Assembly (NCBI RefSeq): GCF_016862775.1
Contig: NZ_BONP01000003.1
Coordinates: forward strand, 1-64,000
Length of the DNA: 64,000 bases
Source of the DNA: Cellulomonas phragmiteti
GTDB lineage: Bacteria > Actinomycetota > Actinomycetes > Actinomycetales > Cellulomonadaceae
Direction: 5' to 3'
In this document: piece by piece, positions 45,046 through 55,140 of the stretch
Position numbering within the stretch: position 1 is the stretch's first letter
Layout: each line of letters begins with the position of its first letter
The notes under the pieces: generated by a model
What the model was told of the DNA's origin: nothing
The model's input: the letters and a program-made list of their open reading frames with translations, nothing else
Databases searched by the model: none
Made by a program: the position numbers and the translations under genes

Positions 45046-46007
45046 GCACGCTGTTCACCGCGCTGCCGGCAGCCGCCGGCGCGCTGACCGACGCGGGCCA
45101 GACGAGCACGGCGGAGGCCGTGCTCTTCTGGACCCTCGGCCCGCTGATGGTGCTCGCCGCGCTCGGGCTCCTGCTGGCGCGCAAGGCGGTCCACGCCGCG
45201 CTCGCGGTCATCTTCATCATGATCTCGCTGGCGTTCATGTACGTCGCCCAGGGCGCGGAGTTCCTCGGGGTCGTCCAGGTGGTCGTCTACACCGGCGCCG
45301 TGATGATGCTCTTCCTGTTCGTCCTCATGCTCGTCGGCGTCGACCGCTCGGACTCGCTCGTCGAGACGATCCGCGGTCAGCGCTGGGTCGGCGTCCTCGC
45401 CGGCCTCGGGCTGGGCGTCGTGCTCGCGGGCGTCGTGGGCCGCGCGACGTACGGTCCGCCCGTCGGGCTCGTCGACGCCAACGCACCGTCGAACCCCGAG
45501 GCGGTCGCGTACCTCATCTTCGGTCGGCACGTGCTGGCGATGGAGGTCGTCGGCGCGCTGCTCGTGACCGCCGCGCTCGGCGCGCTCGTGCTCACGCACC
45601 GGGGCCGTCTGACCGCCAAGGTCGGGCAGCGCGAGCGGGCCGAGCGCCGGCTGCGCGACGGCGGGCACCCGGTGTCCCTGCCGGCGCCCGGCGTGTACGC
45701 CCGCCACAACGCGATGGACGTCCCGGCGCTGCTGCCCGACGGCTCGCCGCTCGACAGCTCGGTCCCGCGCGTGCTGCGCGTCCGCGGCCAGGAGGCCGAC
45801 GCACGCGAGTACGCCGCGCGCATCGACCGCGTCCTGGCCGGCGGCTGGGCCGTCGGGGCGGGCACGTTCACGTCCGACGACGAGTACCGCGGGGGCCCCG
45901 GCGGGGCCGTCGCCGGGGGAGTCGTCATGCGCGACCCCGCCGCGGGGCCCGACGCCCCCGTGGACGGGACCGACGCACCGACGCACGACGAGGAGGACGG
46001 CCGGTGA
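45042..46007 (+). CDS. nuoJ: NADH-quinone oxidoreductase subunit J
   Basis: A 321-residue membrane subunit with five helices; the conserved third helix is [27 protein letters not shown]. From about residue 185 there is a long soluble extension with [23 protein letters not shown], a segment shared by actinobacterial NuoJ, ending in an acidic tail. The usual E. coli length is 184. It overlaps nuoI and nuoK by four bases each. Confidence 0.95.
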   Translation: MSTLFTALPAAAGALTDAGQTSTAEAVLFWTLGPLMVLAALGLLLARKAVHAALAVIFIMISLAFMYVAQGAEFLGVVQVVVYTGAVMMLFLFVLMLVGVDRSDSLVETIRGQRWVGVLAGLGLGVVLAGVVGRATYGPPVGLVDANAPSNPEAVAYLIFGRHVLAMEVVGALLVTAALGALVLTHRGRLTAKVGQRERAERRLRDGGHPVSLPAPGVYARHNAMDVPALLPDGSPLDSSVPRVLRVRGQEADAREYAARIDRVLAGGWAVGAGTFTSDDEYRGGPGGAVAGGVVMRDPAAGPDAPVDGTDAPTHDEEDGR

Positions 46008-46303
46008 GCCTCACCCACTACCTGGTGCTGGCCGCGATCCTGTTCGCGATCGGCGCCACGACGGTGCTGCTGCGCCGCAACGCGATCATCGTCTTCATGG
46101 GGGTCGAGCTCATGCTCAACTCGACCAACCTGCTGCTGGTGACGTTCTCGCGGATCCACGGCAACCTCTCGGGCCAGGTCCTCGCGTTCTTCGTCATGGT
46201 CGTCGCGGCCGCCGAGGTCGTCGTCGGGCTGGCGATCATCGTGACCATCTTCCGGACCAGGCGCTCGGCGTCGGTCGACGACGTCAACCTGCTGAAGAGC
46301 TGA
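46004..46303 (+). CDS. nuoK: NADH-quinone oxidoreductase subunit K
   Basis: A 99-residue subunit with three helices. The conserved Glu residues of the proton path are in [15 protein letters not shown] and [14 protein letters not shown]. Normal length. GTG overlaps the nuoJ stop; GAGGAGG lies upstream inside nuoJ. Confidence 0.97.
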   Translation: MSLTHYLVLAAILFAIGATTVLLRRNAIIVFMGVELMLNSTNLLLVTFSRIHGNLSGQVLAFFVMVVAAAEVVVGLAIIVTIFRTRRSASVDDVNLLKS

Positions 46304-46313
46304 GGGGCAGCAC

Positions 46314-48302
46314 GTGCACACCCTGATCTCCCTGACGTCTCCTGCCGTCCTGCCGACGGTGGTCGAGGACGTCACCGCACCCGTCTCCTGGGCCGGGGGG
46401 CAGTACGCCGTCTGGCTCGTCGCGCTGCCGCTGCTGTCCGCCGCCGTGCTGCTGCTCCTGGGCCGCCGCGCGGACCGGTGGGGGCACTGGCTCGGCGTGC
46501 TGGCCTCCGCGGGCTCGTTCGTCGTCGGCCTGGGGCTGCTGCTGGGCCTGCTGGGCCTGCCCGCCGGTCAGCGCGTGCACGACGTGCACCTGGGCACCTG
46601 GCTCGACGCGGGCGCGCTGAGCATCGACGCCGGCCTGCGGGTCGACCCGCTGTCGCTGACGTTCGTGCTGCTCGTGACGTTCGTCGGCACCCTGATCCAC
46701 GTGTACTCCGTGGCGTACATGGAGCACGACGCGGCCCGCCGCCGGTTCTTCGCCTACCTCAACCTGTTCGTCGCGGCGATGCTGCTGCTGGTGCTCGCGG
46801 ACTCGTACGTGCTGCTGTTCGTCGGCTGGGAGGGCGTGGGCCTCGCGTCCTACCTGCTCATCGGGTTCTGGAACCACCGCACCCCGTACGCCGTCGCGGC
46901 CAAGAAGGCGTTCGTCGCCAACCGCGTGGGCGACGTCGGCCTGCTCGTCGCGATGGGGCTGCTGTTCGCGACGTTCGGCAGCCTGGACTTCGCGACGGTC
47001 GAGGCCGGTGCGGCGTCCGGGACCGTGTCCCAGGGCACCATGACGGCCATCGGCCTGGCGCTGCTGCTCGCGGCGTGCGGCAAGTCGGCGCAGTTCCCGC
47101 TGCAGTCCTGGCTGGGCGACGCGATGGCCGGCCCGACGCCGGTCTCGGCCCTCATCCACGCGGCGACGATGGTCACCGCGGGCGTCTACCTCATCATCCG
47201 CTCGGGCGCGGTCTTCACGGCCGCCCCGACCGCCCAGCTCGTCGTCGCGATCGTCGGTGCCGTCACGCTGCTGTTCGGTGCGGTCGTCGGCTGCGCCAAG
47301 GACGACATCAAGAAGGCGCTGGCCGCCTCGACGATGTCCCAGATCGGCTACATGGTGCTGGCCGCGGGCCTCGGGCCCATCGGCTACGCGTTCGCGATCT
47401 TCCACCTGGTCACGCACGGCTTCTTCAAGGCCGGCATGTTCCTCGGCGCCGGGTCGGTGATGCACGGCATGGACGACCAGGTCGACATGCGCCGGTTCGG
47501 CGGGCTGGGCCGGTACATGAAGATCACGTACTTCACGTTCATGGCCGGCTGGCTCGCGATCCTCGGCGTCCCGCCGTTCGCCGGGTTCTTCAGCAAGGAC
47601 AAGATCATCGAGGCGGCGTTCGTGCCCGTCGACGGTCAGCCGTGGCGGGCCTGGGTCTTCGGCTGCGTCGCCCTGGTCGGTGCGGGCCTCACCGCGTTCT
47701 ACATGTCGCGGCTGTTCTTCATGACGTTCGAGGGGCAGAAGCGCTGGAGCACGACCAAGGACGGCGCCGAGCAGCACCCGCACGAGTCCCCGGCCCTCAT
47801 GACGTGGCCGATGATCGTGCTCGCCGCCGGGTCGGTGGGGCTGGGCCTCGTCCTGTCGCGCGTCGGGTTCGTCGAGTGGCTCGAGCCGTCCGTCGGGCAC
47901 GCCGAGCACGAGGAGCCCGTCCTGGCGATCCCGCTGATCATCGGGCTCACGCTGCTCGCCGTGGTCCTCGGGCTCGTGCTCGCGTGGCGGCGCTACGCGG
48001 TCACGACCGTGCCCGTCACACCACCGCTGGGCACCGCGCTGACCCGCGCCGCCCGCGTGGACCTGCACCAGGACGCCGTCAACGACGCGCTCCTGGTCGC
48101 GCCGGGGCAGTACCTGACACGGTCGCTCGTCTACGGCGACAAGGCCGTCGTCGACGGGGCGGTGACCGGGCTGGGCCGGGCCACCGTCGGTGTCGGCGAC
48201 CTCGTGCGTCGTGTCCAGAACGGGTACGCCCGCTCGTACGCCGCCGTCATGGTCGTGGGTGTCGTCGTGCTCGCGTTCGTCGTCCTGGCCGCGCGCGGCT
48301 GA
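46314..48302 (+). CDS. nuoL: NADH-quinone oxidoreductase subunit L
   Basis: A 662-residue antiporter-like proton-pumping subunit. Key features: [17 protein letters not shown] with the functional Glu, [49 protein letters not shown] with helix-7 residues, and the long C-terminal lateral helix region ending near the terminus. GTG at 46314 has GAGGGG upstream. The gap to nuoK is 10 bp. Confidence 0.97.
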   Translation: MHTLISLTSPAVLPTVVEDVTAPVSWAGGQYAVWLVALPLLSAAVLLLLGRRADRWGHWLGVLASAGSFVVGLGLLLGLLGLPAGQRVHDVHLGTWLDAGALSIDAGLRVDPLSLTFVLLVTFVGTLIHVYSVAYMEHDAARRRFFAYLNLFVAAMLLLVLADSYVLLFVGWEGVGLASYLLIGFWNHRTPYAVAAKKAFVANRVGDVGLLVAMGLLFATFGSLDFATVEAGAASGTVSQGTMTAIGLALLLAACGKSAQFPLQSWLGDAMAGPTPVSALIHAATMVTAGVYLIIRSGAVFTAAPTAQLVVAIVGAVTLLFGAVVGCAKDDIKKALAASTMSQIGYMVLAAGLGPIGYAFAIFHLVTHGFFKAGMFLGAGSVMHGMDDQVDMRRFGGLGRYMKITYFTFMAGWLAILGVPPFAGFFSKDKIIEAAFVPVDGQPWRAWVFGCVALVGAGLTAFYMSRLFFMTFEGQKRWSTTKDGAEQHPHESPALMTWPMIVLAAGSVGLGLVLSRVGFVEWLEPSVGHAEHEEPVLAIPLIIGLTLLAVVLGLVLAWRRYAVTTVPVTPPLGTALTRAARVDLHQDAVNDALLVAPGQYLTRSLVYGDKAVVDGAVTGLGRATVGVGDLVRRVQNGYARSYAAVMVVGVVVLAFVVLAARG

Positions 48303-48331
48303 CCGAAGAGTCGACAGGAGACCTGGAACTG

Positions 48332-49888
48332 ATGTCGAACTTCCCCTGGCTCACCGCGCTGGTGGTGCTGCCGCTGCTCGGCGCCGCGGCCCTGTGGCTG
48401 CTGCCCGCCGGCGCGCGCGCCCGTGCCCGCACGGTCGCGCTCGGCTTCGCCCTCGCGCAGGTGCTCCTCGCCGTCGGGGCCTTCGCGGCCTTCGACACGG
48501 CCGACGCCGCGACCCACCAGCTCCTCGAGACCGCGCCGTGGATCCCCGCGCTCGGGGTGTCCTGGGCGGTCGGCGTCGACGGCGTGGGGCTCGCGCTCAT
48601 CGGCATGTCGGTGGTGCTCGTGCCGCTCGTCGTGCTCGCCGCCTGGCGGGAGCAGGGCTCCACCGACGGCCCGACCGACCGGCTGCGGCACTACCTGGCG
48701 CTCGTGCTGCTCCTCGAGGCGCTCATCGTGCTGGTGTTCGCCGCCCGCGACGTGTTCCTGTTCTACGTCGTCTTCGAGGCGATGCTCATCCCCGTCTACT
48801 TCATGATCGGCGCGTTCGGCGGCGCCCAGCGGCGCTACGCCGCCGTGAAGTTCCTGCTGTACTCGCTGGCCGGCGGGCTCGTCATGCTCGTGGGCGTCAT
48901 CGCGCTGTACCTGCAGGGACCGGGCGGCAGCGACGGGTTCCTCGTCGAGAACCTCGTGGGACTCGAGATGGACCCGAACGTCGAGAAGTGGCTGTTCCTG
49001 TCGTTCTTCCTGGCGTTCGCCATCAAGGCGCCGATGTTCCCGGTGCACACGTGGCTGCCGGACGCGGCCCAGCAGGCACCCGCCGGGACGTCCACGCTGC
49101 TGGTCGGCGTGCTCGACAAGGTCGGCACCTTCGGGATGCTCACGCTGTGCCTGCCGCTGTTCCCCGCCGCCTCGCGGTGGGCGGCGCCCGTGGTCATCGT
49201 GCTCGCCGTCGTGTCGATCCTCTACGGGGCGCTGCTCGCGATCGGGCAGAAGGACATGATGCGCCTGGTCGCGTACACCTCGGTGTCGCACTTCGGGTTC
49301 ATCGTCCTGGGGATCTTCGCCTTCACGTCGACGTCGATCGCCGGGTCGTCGTTCTACATGGTCAACCACGGGCTGTCGACGGGTGCGCTGTTCCTGCTCG
49401 TCGGGTTCCTCGCCGCGCGGCGCGGGTCGCAGCAGATCGCGGACTTCGGCGGGCTGCAGAAGGTCGTGCCCGTCCTGGCCGGCCTGTTCCTCGTCGTCGG
49501 GCTGTCGGCCCTGTCCCTGCCGGGCCTGTCGACGTTCGTCAGCGAGTTCCTCGTCATCGTCGGGACGTTCGCCCGGCACCCGGCGGCCGCGATCGTGGCC
49601 ACGCTCGGCGTCGTGCTGGCCGCGGTCTACGTGCTGTGGCTCTACCAGCGCGTGTTCACCGGCCCCGTGCGGCCCGAGCTCGCGGACATGGCCGACGTCG
49701 GGGCGCGCGAGCGGTGGGTGGTCGGCCCGCTCGTCGCGCTCATGCTCGTCCTCGGGTTCGTCCCCGGCCCGGCGCTGGACCTGGTCCGGCCGCCCGCGCA
49801 GGAGAGCGTCGCGCAGCTCGACGTCGCCGACGTCGAGCCCACGACGACCACCACGACCCCCGCCGGTACGGAAGGGAGTGACCAGTGA
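48332..49888 (+). CDS. nuoM: NADH-quinone oxidoreductase subunit M
   Basis: A 518-residue antiporter-like subunit. The conserved Glu is in FYVVFEAMLIPVYFMIG, and the pumping Lys is in AFAIKAPMFPVHTWLPDAAQQAPAGTSTLLVGVLDKVGTFGML. The C-terminus ends in a Thr-rich tail (EPTTTTTTPAGTEG). AGGAG lies about twelve bases upstream of the ATG. It overlaps nuoN by four bases. Confidence 0.97.
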   Translation: MSNFPWLTALVVLPLLGAAALWLLPAGARARARTVALGFALAQVLLAVGAFAAFDTADAATHQLLETAPWIPALGVSWAVGVDGVGLALIGMSVVLVPLVVLAAWREQGSTDGPTDRLRHYLALVLLLEALIVLVFAARDVFLFYVVFEAMLIPVYFMIGAFGGAQRRYAAVKFLLYSLAGGLVMLVGVIALYLQGPGGSDGFLVENLVGLEMDPNVEKWLFLSFFLAFAIKAPMFPVHTWLPDAAQQAPAGTSTLLVGVLDKVGTFGMLTLCLPLFPAASRWAAPVVIVLAVVSILYGALLAIGQKDMMRLVAYTSVSHFGFIVLGIFAFTSTSIAGSSFYMVNHGLSTGALFLLVGFLAARRGSQQIADFGGLQKVVPVLAGLFLVVGLSALSLPGLSTFVSEFLVIVGTFARHPAAAIVATLGVVLAAVYVLWLYQRVFTGPVRPELADMADVGARERWVVGPLVALMLVLGFVPGPALDLVRPPAQESVAQLDVADVEPTTTTTTPAGTEGSDQ

Positions 49889-51579
49889 GCGGCTTCACCG
49901 CCCCCGAGATCGCATGGGGGCCGACGGTCCCCGTGCTGGTCGTCCTGCTGGCGGCCGTCGTCGGCGTGCTGGTCGAGGCGTTCGTGCCCGTCGCCCGCCG
50001 CCGCGTCGTGCAGCTGGCGCTGACGCTGGCGGCGCTCGCCGGCGCGCTGCTCGCCGTCGCGGCCCTGTGGTCCGACGTGGCGCGCACGGGCGGCACGGAC
50101 GTGCTCGGCGGCTCGCTCGTCGTCGACGGTCCGACGCTGGTCCTGCAGGCGACCATCGCCCTGCTCGCGCTGCTGTCGACGCTCGTCTTCGCCGACCGCG
50201 TCGCCGGGGGTGAGGACGCGTTCGCGCCCTCCGCGGCCGCCGTGCCGGGATCGGACTACGAGGAGCTCGCGCGCCGCAAGGGTCTGCGCCAGACCGAGGT
50301 GTACCCGCTGCTGCTGTTCGCGACCGGCGGCATGATGCTCTTCCCCGCGACCACCGACCTGCTCACGCTCTTCGTGGCGCTCGAGGTGCTCTCGCTGCCG
50401 CTGTACCTGCTGTCCGGGATGGGCCGTCGCCGTCGCCTGCTCTCGCAGGAGGCGTCGATGAAGTACTTCCTGCTCGGGGCGTTCGTCTCCGCCCTCATGC
50501 TGTTCGGCATCGGTCTGCTCTACGGCTACGCGGGCTCCCTGCGGTACAGCGACATCGCGGCCGCCACGGCGACCCCCAACGGCCTCGAGGGCCTGCTGGT
50601 CGTCGGCGCCCTGCTGCTGCTCGCCGGGCTGTTCTTCAAGGTCGGCGCGGTGCCGTTCCACATGTGGACCCCCGACGTCTACCAGGGCGCCCCGACGCCC
50701 GTGACCGGGTTCATGGCCGCGTGCACCAAGGTCGCGGCGTTCGGTGCGCTGCTGCGCGTGGTCTACGGGATGCTGCCCGGCCTCGCCTGGGACCTCGACG
50801 TGGTCCTGTGGGTCGTGGCCGTCCTCACGATGGTCGTCGGGACCGTCGCCGCGCTCGTCCAGACCGACGTCAAGCGGCTGCTCGCGTACTCGTCGGTCGC
50901 GCACGCCGGGTTCGTGCTGACGGGCGTCATCGCGCTCCAGGACTCGGGGATCACCGCGGTGCTCTTCTACCTGCTCGCGTACGGCGCGGCGACGGTCGGT
51001 GCGTTCGGCATCGTGTCGCTCGTGCGGGAGCAGGGCGTCGGCGACGACGACGGCCCGGCGGTGCTCGGCGAGGCCACGCGGCTGTCGCAGTGGGCCGGGC
51101 TGGGACGCAGCCACCCCCTCGCCGCCGTGACGTTCACGCTGTTCCTGCTCTCGTTCGCGGGGATCCCGCTCACCGCCGGGTTCGTCGGCAAGTTCGCGGT
51201 GTTCTCCGCGGCGGTCGAGGGCGGGGCGTGGCAGCTGGCGCTGGTCGGCGTGCTCGCGTCGGCCGCGGCGGCGTTCTTCTACGTCCGCATCATCGTGCTG
51301 ATGTTCTTCACGGAGAGCCCCGACGAGACGGTCCCGGCCGGCCCGGGCGAGGTGACGTCGCTCGCGTCCGCCGAGGCCCCCGACGCCGCGCCGGCGGGAT
51401 CGACGCCCGCGCCGGTCCTGACGGCGCAGGCCGAGCGGAGCGCGCGGGCGACCGTCACGGGCGGCGAGGGCCTGACGGTGGTCGCGGTCGCCGTGTGCGC
51501 GCTGCTCACGGTCGTGCTCGGTGTGGCGCCGTCCCCGGTGCTCGACGCGATCGCGTCGGTGGCGGTCCTGCTGCCGTGA
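49885..51579 (+). CDS. nuoN: NADH-quinone oxidoreductase subunit N
   Basis: A 564-residue antiporter-like subunit with the conserved Glu in FVALEVLSLPLYLLSG and Lys in FFKVGAVPFHMWTPDVYQGAPTPVTGFMA. Between the last two helices there is an Ala/Pro/Glu-rich insertion of about 50 residues (about 490-540). GTG overlaps nuoM, and GAAGGGAG is upstream. It closes the operon. Confidence 0.97.
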   Translation: MSGFTAPEIAWGPTVPVLVVLLAAVVGVLVEAFVPVARRRVVQLALTLAALAGALLAVAALWSDVARTGGTDVLGGSLVVDGPTLVLQATIALLALLSTLVFADRVAGGEDAFAPSAAAVPGSDYEELARRKGLRQTEVYPLLLFATGGMMLFPATTDLLTLFVALEVLSLPLYLLSGMGRRRRLLSQEASMKYFLLGAFVSALMLFGIGLLYGYAGSLRYSDIAAATATPNGLEGLLVVGALLLLAGLFFKVGAVPFHMWTPDVYQGAPTPVTGFMAACTKVAAFGALLRVVYGMLPGLAWDLDVVLWVVAVLTMVVGTVAALVQTDVKRLLAYSSVAHAGFVLTGVIALQDSGITAVLFYLLAYGAATVGAFGIVSLVREQGVGDDDGPAVLGEATRLSQWAGLGRSHPLAAVTFTLFLLSFAGIPLTAGFVGKFAVFSAAVEGGAWQLALVGVLASAAAAFFYVRIIVLMFFTESPDETVPAGPGEVTSLASAEAPDAAPAGSTPAPVLTAQAERSARATVTGGEGLTVVAVAVCALLTVVLGVAPSPVLDAIASVAVLLP

Positions 51580-51599
51580 CCCCGCTGCTCCGACGGGCG

Positions 51600-51637
51600 G
51601 GGGACGGACCCGGAGCGACCGGACATCCCCCGTCCCC
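51600..51637 (+). terminator. Possible terminator of the nuo operon
   Basis: An 8-bp stem GGGGACGG/CCGTCCCC (51600-51607, 51630-51637) with a 22-nt loop begins 20 bases after nuoN and ends just before the -10 of the next gene. It is weaker than the other terminators here. Confidence 0.4.
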
Positions 51638-51676
51638 GGTTCAGCCCTTCGGCCGCCGGGCGGATAGGTTCGTGCT

Positions 51677-52684
51677 GTGACGACCGCCCTCGCCCTCCCG
51701 CTGCACGACGCCGCGCTCGCCGAGCGACTCACCGGGCGGCTCCGGCTCGTCGAGGAGCTGCTGCGCGACGCGGTCACGTACGCCGACCCGATCGCCCACG
51801 ACGCGTCGAGCCACCTCGTCAACGCCGGGGGCAAGCGGCTGCGTCCGCTGCTGACCCTGCTCACGGCCGAGCTCGGTGACGGCAACCGTCGTGAGGTGGT
51901 GGACGCGGCCGCCGTCGTCGAGCTCACGCACCTGGCGACGCTGTACCACGACGACGTCATGGACTCGGCGCCCGTGCGGCGCGGGGCGCCGTCGGCGCAC
52001 GAGGTCTGGGGCAACTCGGTCGCGATCCTCACCGGTGACCTGCTGTTCGCCCGGGCGTCGTCGATCGTCTCGGGACTGGGGCCGGAGGCGGTGCGGATCC
52101 AGGCGCAGACCTTCGAGCGCCTGTGCCTCGGTCAGCTCCACGAGACCGTCGGCCCGCGGCCCGGCGAGGACCCGGTCACCCACTACCTGCAGGTGCTCGC
52201 CGACAAGACGGCCTCGCTCATCGCCACGTCCGCACGGTTCGGGGCGATGTTCGCGGGCTGCCGCCCGGACGTGGTGCGCACGGTGACGCAGTTCGGCGAG
52301 ACCATCGGTGTCGCGTTCCAGCTGGCCGACGACGTCATCGACCTCACGTCCGACGGCACGGTGACCGGCAAGACGCCCGGCACCGACCTGCGCGAGGGGG
52401 TCCCGACCATGCCGGCGCTGCTCCTGCGCTCGCGCGCCGCGGCGGCGCCTGCCGGGTCGAGCGACCGCGACGTCCTGGCGCTCCTCGACTCCGACCTGAC
52501 CGACGACGCCGACCTCGCGCTCGCCGTCGAGGCGCTGCGCGGCCACGAGGTCGTCTCGCTCACGCGCCGCCGCGCCGTCGAGATGGCCCGCCAGGCCGTC
52601 ACCGAGCTGGGCCCGCTGCCCGCGGGGCCGGTCAAGGACGCGCTCGTCGCGTTCGCCGACGCGCTCGTCGACCGCGCGTCGTGA
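51677..52684 (+). CDS. Polyprenyl diphosphate synthase (menaquinone side chain)
   Basis: A 335-residue trans-prenyltransferase. First Asp-rich motif HDDVMD has Asp92, Asp93 and Asp96; the second, LADDVID, has Asp218, Asp219 and Asp222. The allylic site GGKRLRPLL is at 51-59. The residues before the first motif (ATLYHDDVMD, small residues at 87-88) suit long-chain products, and the location after nuo and among men genes points to the menaquinone tail. The equivalent M. tuberculosis gene is grcC1 (from memory). GTG 51677 sits six bases after TAGGTT (51665-51670), a leaderless start. Confidence 0.93.
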   Translation: MTTALALPLHDAALAERLTGRLRLVEELLRDAVTYADPIAHDASSHLVNAGGKRLRPLLTLLTAELGDGNRREVVDAAAVVELTHLATLYHDDVMDSAPVRRGAPSAHEVWGNSVAILTGDLLFARASSIVSGLGPEAVRIQAQTFERLCLGQLHETVGPRPGEDPVTHYLQVLADKTASLIATSARFGAMFAGCRPDVVRTVTQFGETIGVAFQLADDVIDLTSDGTVTGKTPGTDLREGVPTMPALLLRSRAAAAPAGSSDRDVLALLDSDLTDDADLALAVEALRGHEVVSLTRRRAVEMARQAVTELGPLPAGPVKDALVAFADALVDRAS

Positions 52685-52697
52685 TGCGGGCGCGGTG

Positions 52698-53465
52698 ATG
52701 GTCGCGGGCGTCCGGCTGCGGTCCGCCGTCGCCACCGACCAGGCGGCGCGGGAGACCAACGAGGACACCGCCTGGGCGTCGGACGGCCTGTTCGTCGTCG
52801 CCGACGGCATGGGGGGCCACGAGGCGGGGGAGGTCGCGTCGCGCCTCGCGGTGGACGTGGTCAGCGAGCTGGCGGGGACCAGCCCGACGCTGGACGACGT
52901 GACCCGCGTGGTGCGCGAGGCGCACCGGCGGGTGCGCGGCCTGCCCGTCGAGGGGGAGCGGCGCCCCGGGACGACGTTGACCGGGGTCGTGGTCACCGAG
53001 CACGCCGGTGAGGCCTGCTGGCTGGTCCTCAACGTCGGGGACTCGCGGACGTACCGCATGGTCGGGGGGATGCTCGAGCAGCTCACGCGCGACCACTCCG
53101 AGGTCGCCGAGCTCGTCGAGCAGGGGCTGGTCCCGGTGGAGGACGCCGCGCGCCACCCGCGCCGGCACGTCGTGACGCGGGTGCTGGGCGGGGGTGCGTC
53201 GCGGGTCGACCCCGACCTGCGCATGTTCCCCGTGAGCCGCGGCGACCGCATGGTGGTGTGCTCCGACGGCCTGACCGACACCCTGCCGGACGCCCGCGTG
53301 CAGGCCGTCCTGCGGGCCGAGCGGCACCCGCGGGCGGCCGCCGAGCGGCTGGTCCGTGAGGCGCTCGCCGCGGGGGCGCAGGACAACGTGACGGTGGTCG
53401 TCGTGGACGCCGTGGCCGTCACCCGGGAGCCGGGCGCGTCGGGGGGCGCGGACGTGGCACGATGA
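52698..53465 (+). CDS. PP2C-family Ser/Thr phosphatase
   Basis: A 255-residue cytosolic PPM phosphatase. Metal-binding motifs: ETNEDTAW, FVVADGMGGHEAGEVAS, NVGDSRTYRM, VVCSDGLTD and DNVTVVVVDA. It has the compact bacterial PstP-like catalytic domain without the membrane anchor. ATG 52698 or GTG 52695; the gap to the prenyl synthase is 13 bp, so they may share a transcript. The next gene encodes a phosphothreonine-binding FHA protein, 28 bp away, which suggests a shared phosphosignalling role. No Ser/Thr kinase is in the window. Confidence 0.93.
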   Translation: MVAGVRLRSAVATDQAARETNEDTAWASDGLFVVADGMGGHEAGEVASRLAVDVVSELAGTSPTLDDVTRVVREAHRRVRGLPVEGERRPGTTLTGVVVTEHAGEACWLVLNVGDSRTYRMVGGMLEQLTRDHSEVAELVEQGLVPVEDAARHPRRHVVTRVLGGGASRVDPDLRMFPVSRGDRMVVCSDGLTDTLPDARVQAVLRAERHPRAAAERLVREALAAGAQDNVTVVVVDAVAVTREPGASGGADVAR

Positions 53466-53493
53466 CCGCGCACCCGACCCCGGAGGACCGCCC

Positions 53494-55110
53494 GTGAGCA
53501 CCCGCGCCTCGGCTCCGCGCTGCGCATCGTGCGGCATGCCGCTCGCCCCCGACGCCGGCTCGTGCGCGGTCTGCGGTGCGCGCGTCCCGCTCATCGCGCG
53601 CCCGGCCTCCGAGGACGAGGAGCCGACGCACGACGAGGACGCGCCCCGTGCGGGCGGGCTGTCCGCGCGCCGTGCCGCCTCGGGTGCCGCCGGCGGCGCG
53701 GGCACGGCGGTGCCCGGCTCGCCCGTCCCCCCGGCGACGTCGTCGAGCGGGCTGCGCCCGCCGGCGTCCGGCGCGCCCGCGCCGCTGCCGGGCGGGTCGT
53801 CCCTCCCGGCGCCGTCGGCGCGCACGGCGGCGTTCGACGCGGACGCGGCGGCTCGTGACGTGCGGGCGGCCGCTCGCCCGGCGCGCCCGCAGGCCGCGCG
53901 GCCGTCGGCGGGGGCCCCGGCGATCGGCACGCGGGTCCTGGCGTACGCGGTCGACGTGCTGGTCGCCGCCGCGGCGGTGGGCGTGGGACTTCTTCTCGTC
54001 CAGCTCGTCGGGCGGGGGTCGGCGGTGCTGCCGGGGCTGCTGGCGCTGGTCGTCGGCGTCGGTCAGGTGGTCGCCGAGGGCCGGGGCGGTGCGACGGTCG
54101 GTGCGCGCCTGCTCGGCCTGCGCACCGTCGACGAGCGCACGGGCGAGGCCCCCGGCGTGCCACGGGCGTTCGTCCGTCAGCTGCTGGTGGGCGTGGGGGC
54201 GCTGGCGTGCCTGGTCGGCAACTGGGTCGTGGCCGCGTCGGGCGCGTGGGACTCCGGTCCCCGGCGTCGCGGCTGGCACGACAAGGCGTCGGGCACGGTG
54301 GTCGTGCCGGCGGGTGCGCAGGAGCCCGTGTCGGGCCGGCAGCCCCGCGCGTCGGCGCCGAGCGGGCCGCGCGGCACGTCGCGGCCGTGGACCCCGACCC
54401 CGCCGTCCGACACGGCCGCGCCGGCGACGGCGCCGGTTCCCGCTCCGCGGCTCGACGACTTCCTGTTCGCCCCGCCGCCCTCACCGGGCGGGGGTGCCCC
54501 GTCCGCACCGGTGGCCGCGGTCGAGCCCCCGGCACCTGACCTCGTCCCCGCCGCGCCCACGGGGCAGGGTGCGCCGTCCCCCGCTCCCGGCCGGCCCGAG
54601 GCCGACCTCCTGCCGCCGCCTCCCGCTGCCGGCCGGCGCGATCGCGGTGCGGCCCGTCCGCCCGAGCCGTCGCCGGCGGTGGTCCCGCCCCACGTGGACG
54701 AGGACCTCGCCGAGCTCGAGCACACCCGCGTCCGGGACCCGGAGTCGCTGCGCCGCCGGACGGGCACGCTCGCGCTGCACTTCGACACCGGCGAGCGGGT
54801 GCGGGTGGTCGGCCGTGGGCTGGTGGGCCGCGGTCCGCGGGCGGAGGACGGGCAGGACATCCTGCACGTCGTCGTGCTCAACGACGCGGCGCGCTCCCTG
54901 TCGCGCGTGCACGCGGAGTTCGGCCCGCAGCCGGCGACGGCCGACGAGGACACGGCGATCTGGGTGACGGACCGCGGGTCCACCAACGGCACGGTCGTCG
55001 TCGACCCGACGGGTCACGCACGGGTGCTGCCGGCGGGGACCCGCGCGCTCGTCGGTGCGGGCTGGACGGTCCGGCTCGGTGACCGTGAGGCGCGCGTCGA
55101 GGACGACTGA
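53494..55110 (+). CDS. Zinc-ribbon / RDD / FHA domain membrane protein
   Basis: A 538-residue protein of unusual domain order. A zinc ribbon is formed by Cys10, Cys13, Cys24 and Cys27. A disordered Pro/Ala region follows to about 145. An RDD membrane domain with helices at about 150-170, 175-190 and 228-246 carries IGTRVLAYAVDVLVAA and RRGWHDKASGTVVV. A second Pro-rich linker spans about 270-410. The C-terminal FHA domain (about 425-535) shows GRGLVGRGPR, SLSRVHAEFG and DRGSTNGTVVV, the residues that bind phosphothreonine. It should sense phosphorylated partners at the membrane, next to a PP2C phosphatase. GGAGG precedes the GTG. Exact role unknown. Confidence 0.88.
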   Translation: MSTRASAPRCASCGMPLAPDAGSCAVCGARVPLIARPASEDEEPTHDEDAPRAGGLSARRAASGAAGGAGTAVPGSPVPPATSSSGLRPPASGAPAPLPGGSSLPAPSARTAAFDADAAARDVRAAARPARPQAARPSAGAPAIGTRVLAYAVDVLVAAAAVGVGLLLVQLVGRGSAVLPGLLALVVGVGQVVAEGRGGATVGARLLGLRTVDERTGEAPGVPRAFVRQLLVGVGALACLVGNWVVAASGAWDSGPRRRGWHDKASGTVVVPAGAQEPVSGRQPRASAPSGPRGTSRPWTPTPPSDTAAPATAPVPAPRLDDFLFAPPPSPGGGAPSAPVAAVEPPAPDLVPAAPTGQGAPSPAPGRPEADLLPPPPAAGRRDRGAARPPEPSPAVVPPHVDEDLAELEHTRVRDPESLRRRTGTLALHFDTGERVRVVGRGLVGRGPRAEDGQDILHVVVLNDAARSLSRVHAEFGPQPATADEDTAIWVTDRGSTNGTVVVDPTGHARVLPAGTRALVGAGWTVRLGDREARVEDD

Positions 55111-55140
55111 CGGACGCCCGGTCGACCCGTCCGCGGCCGG

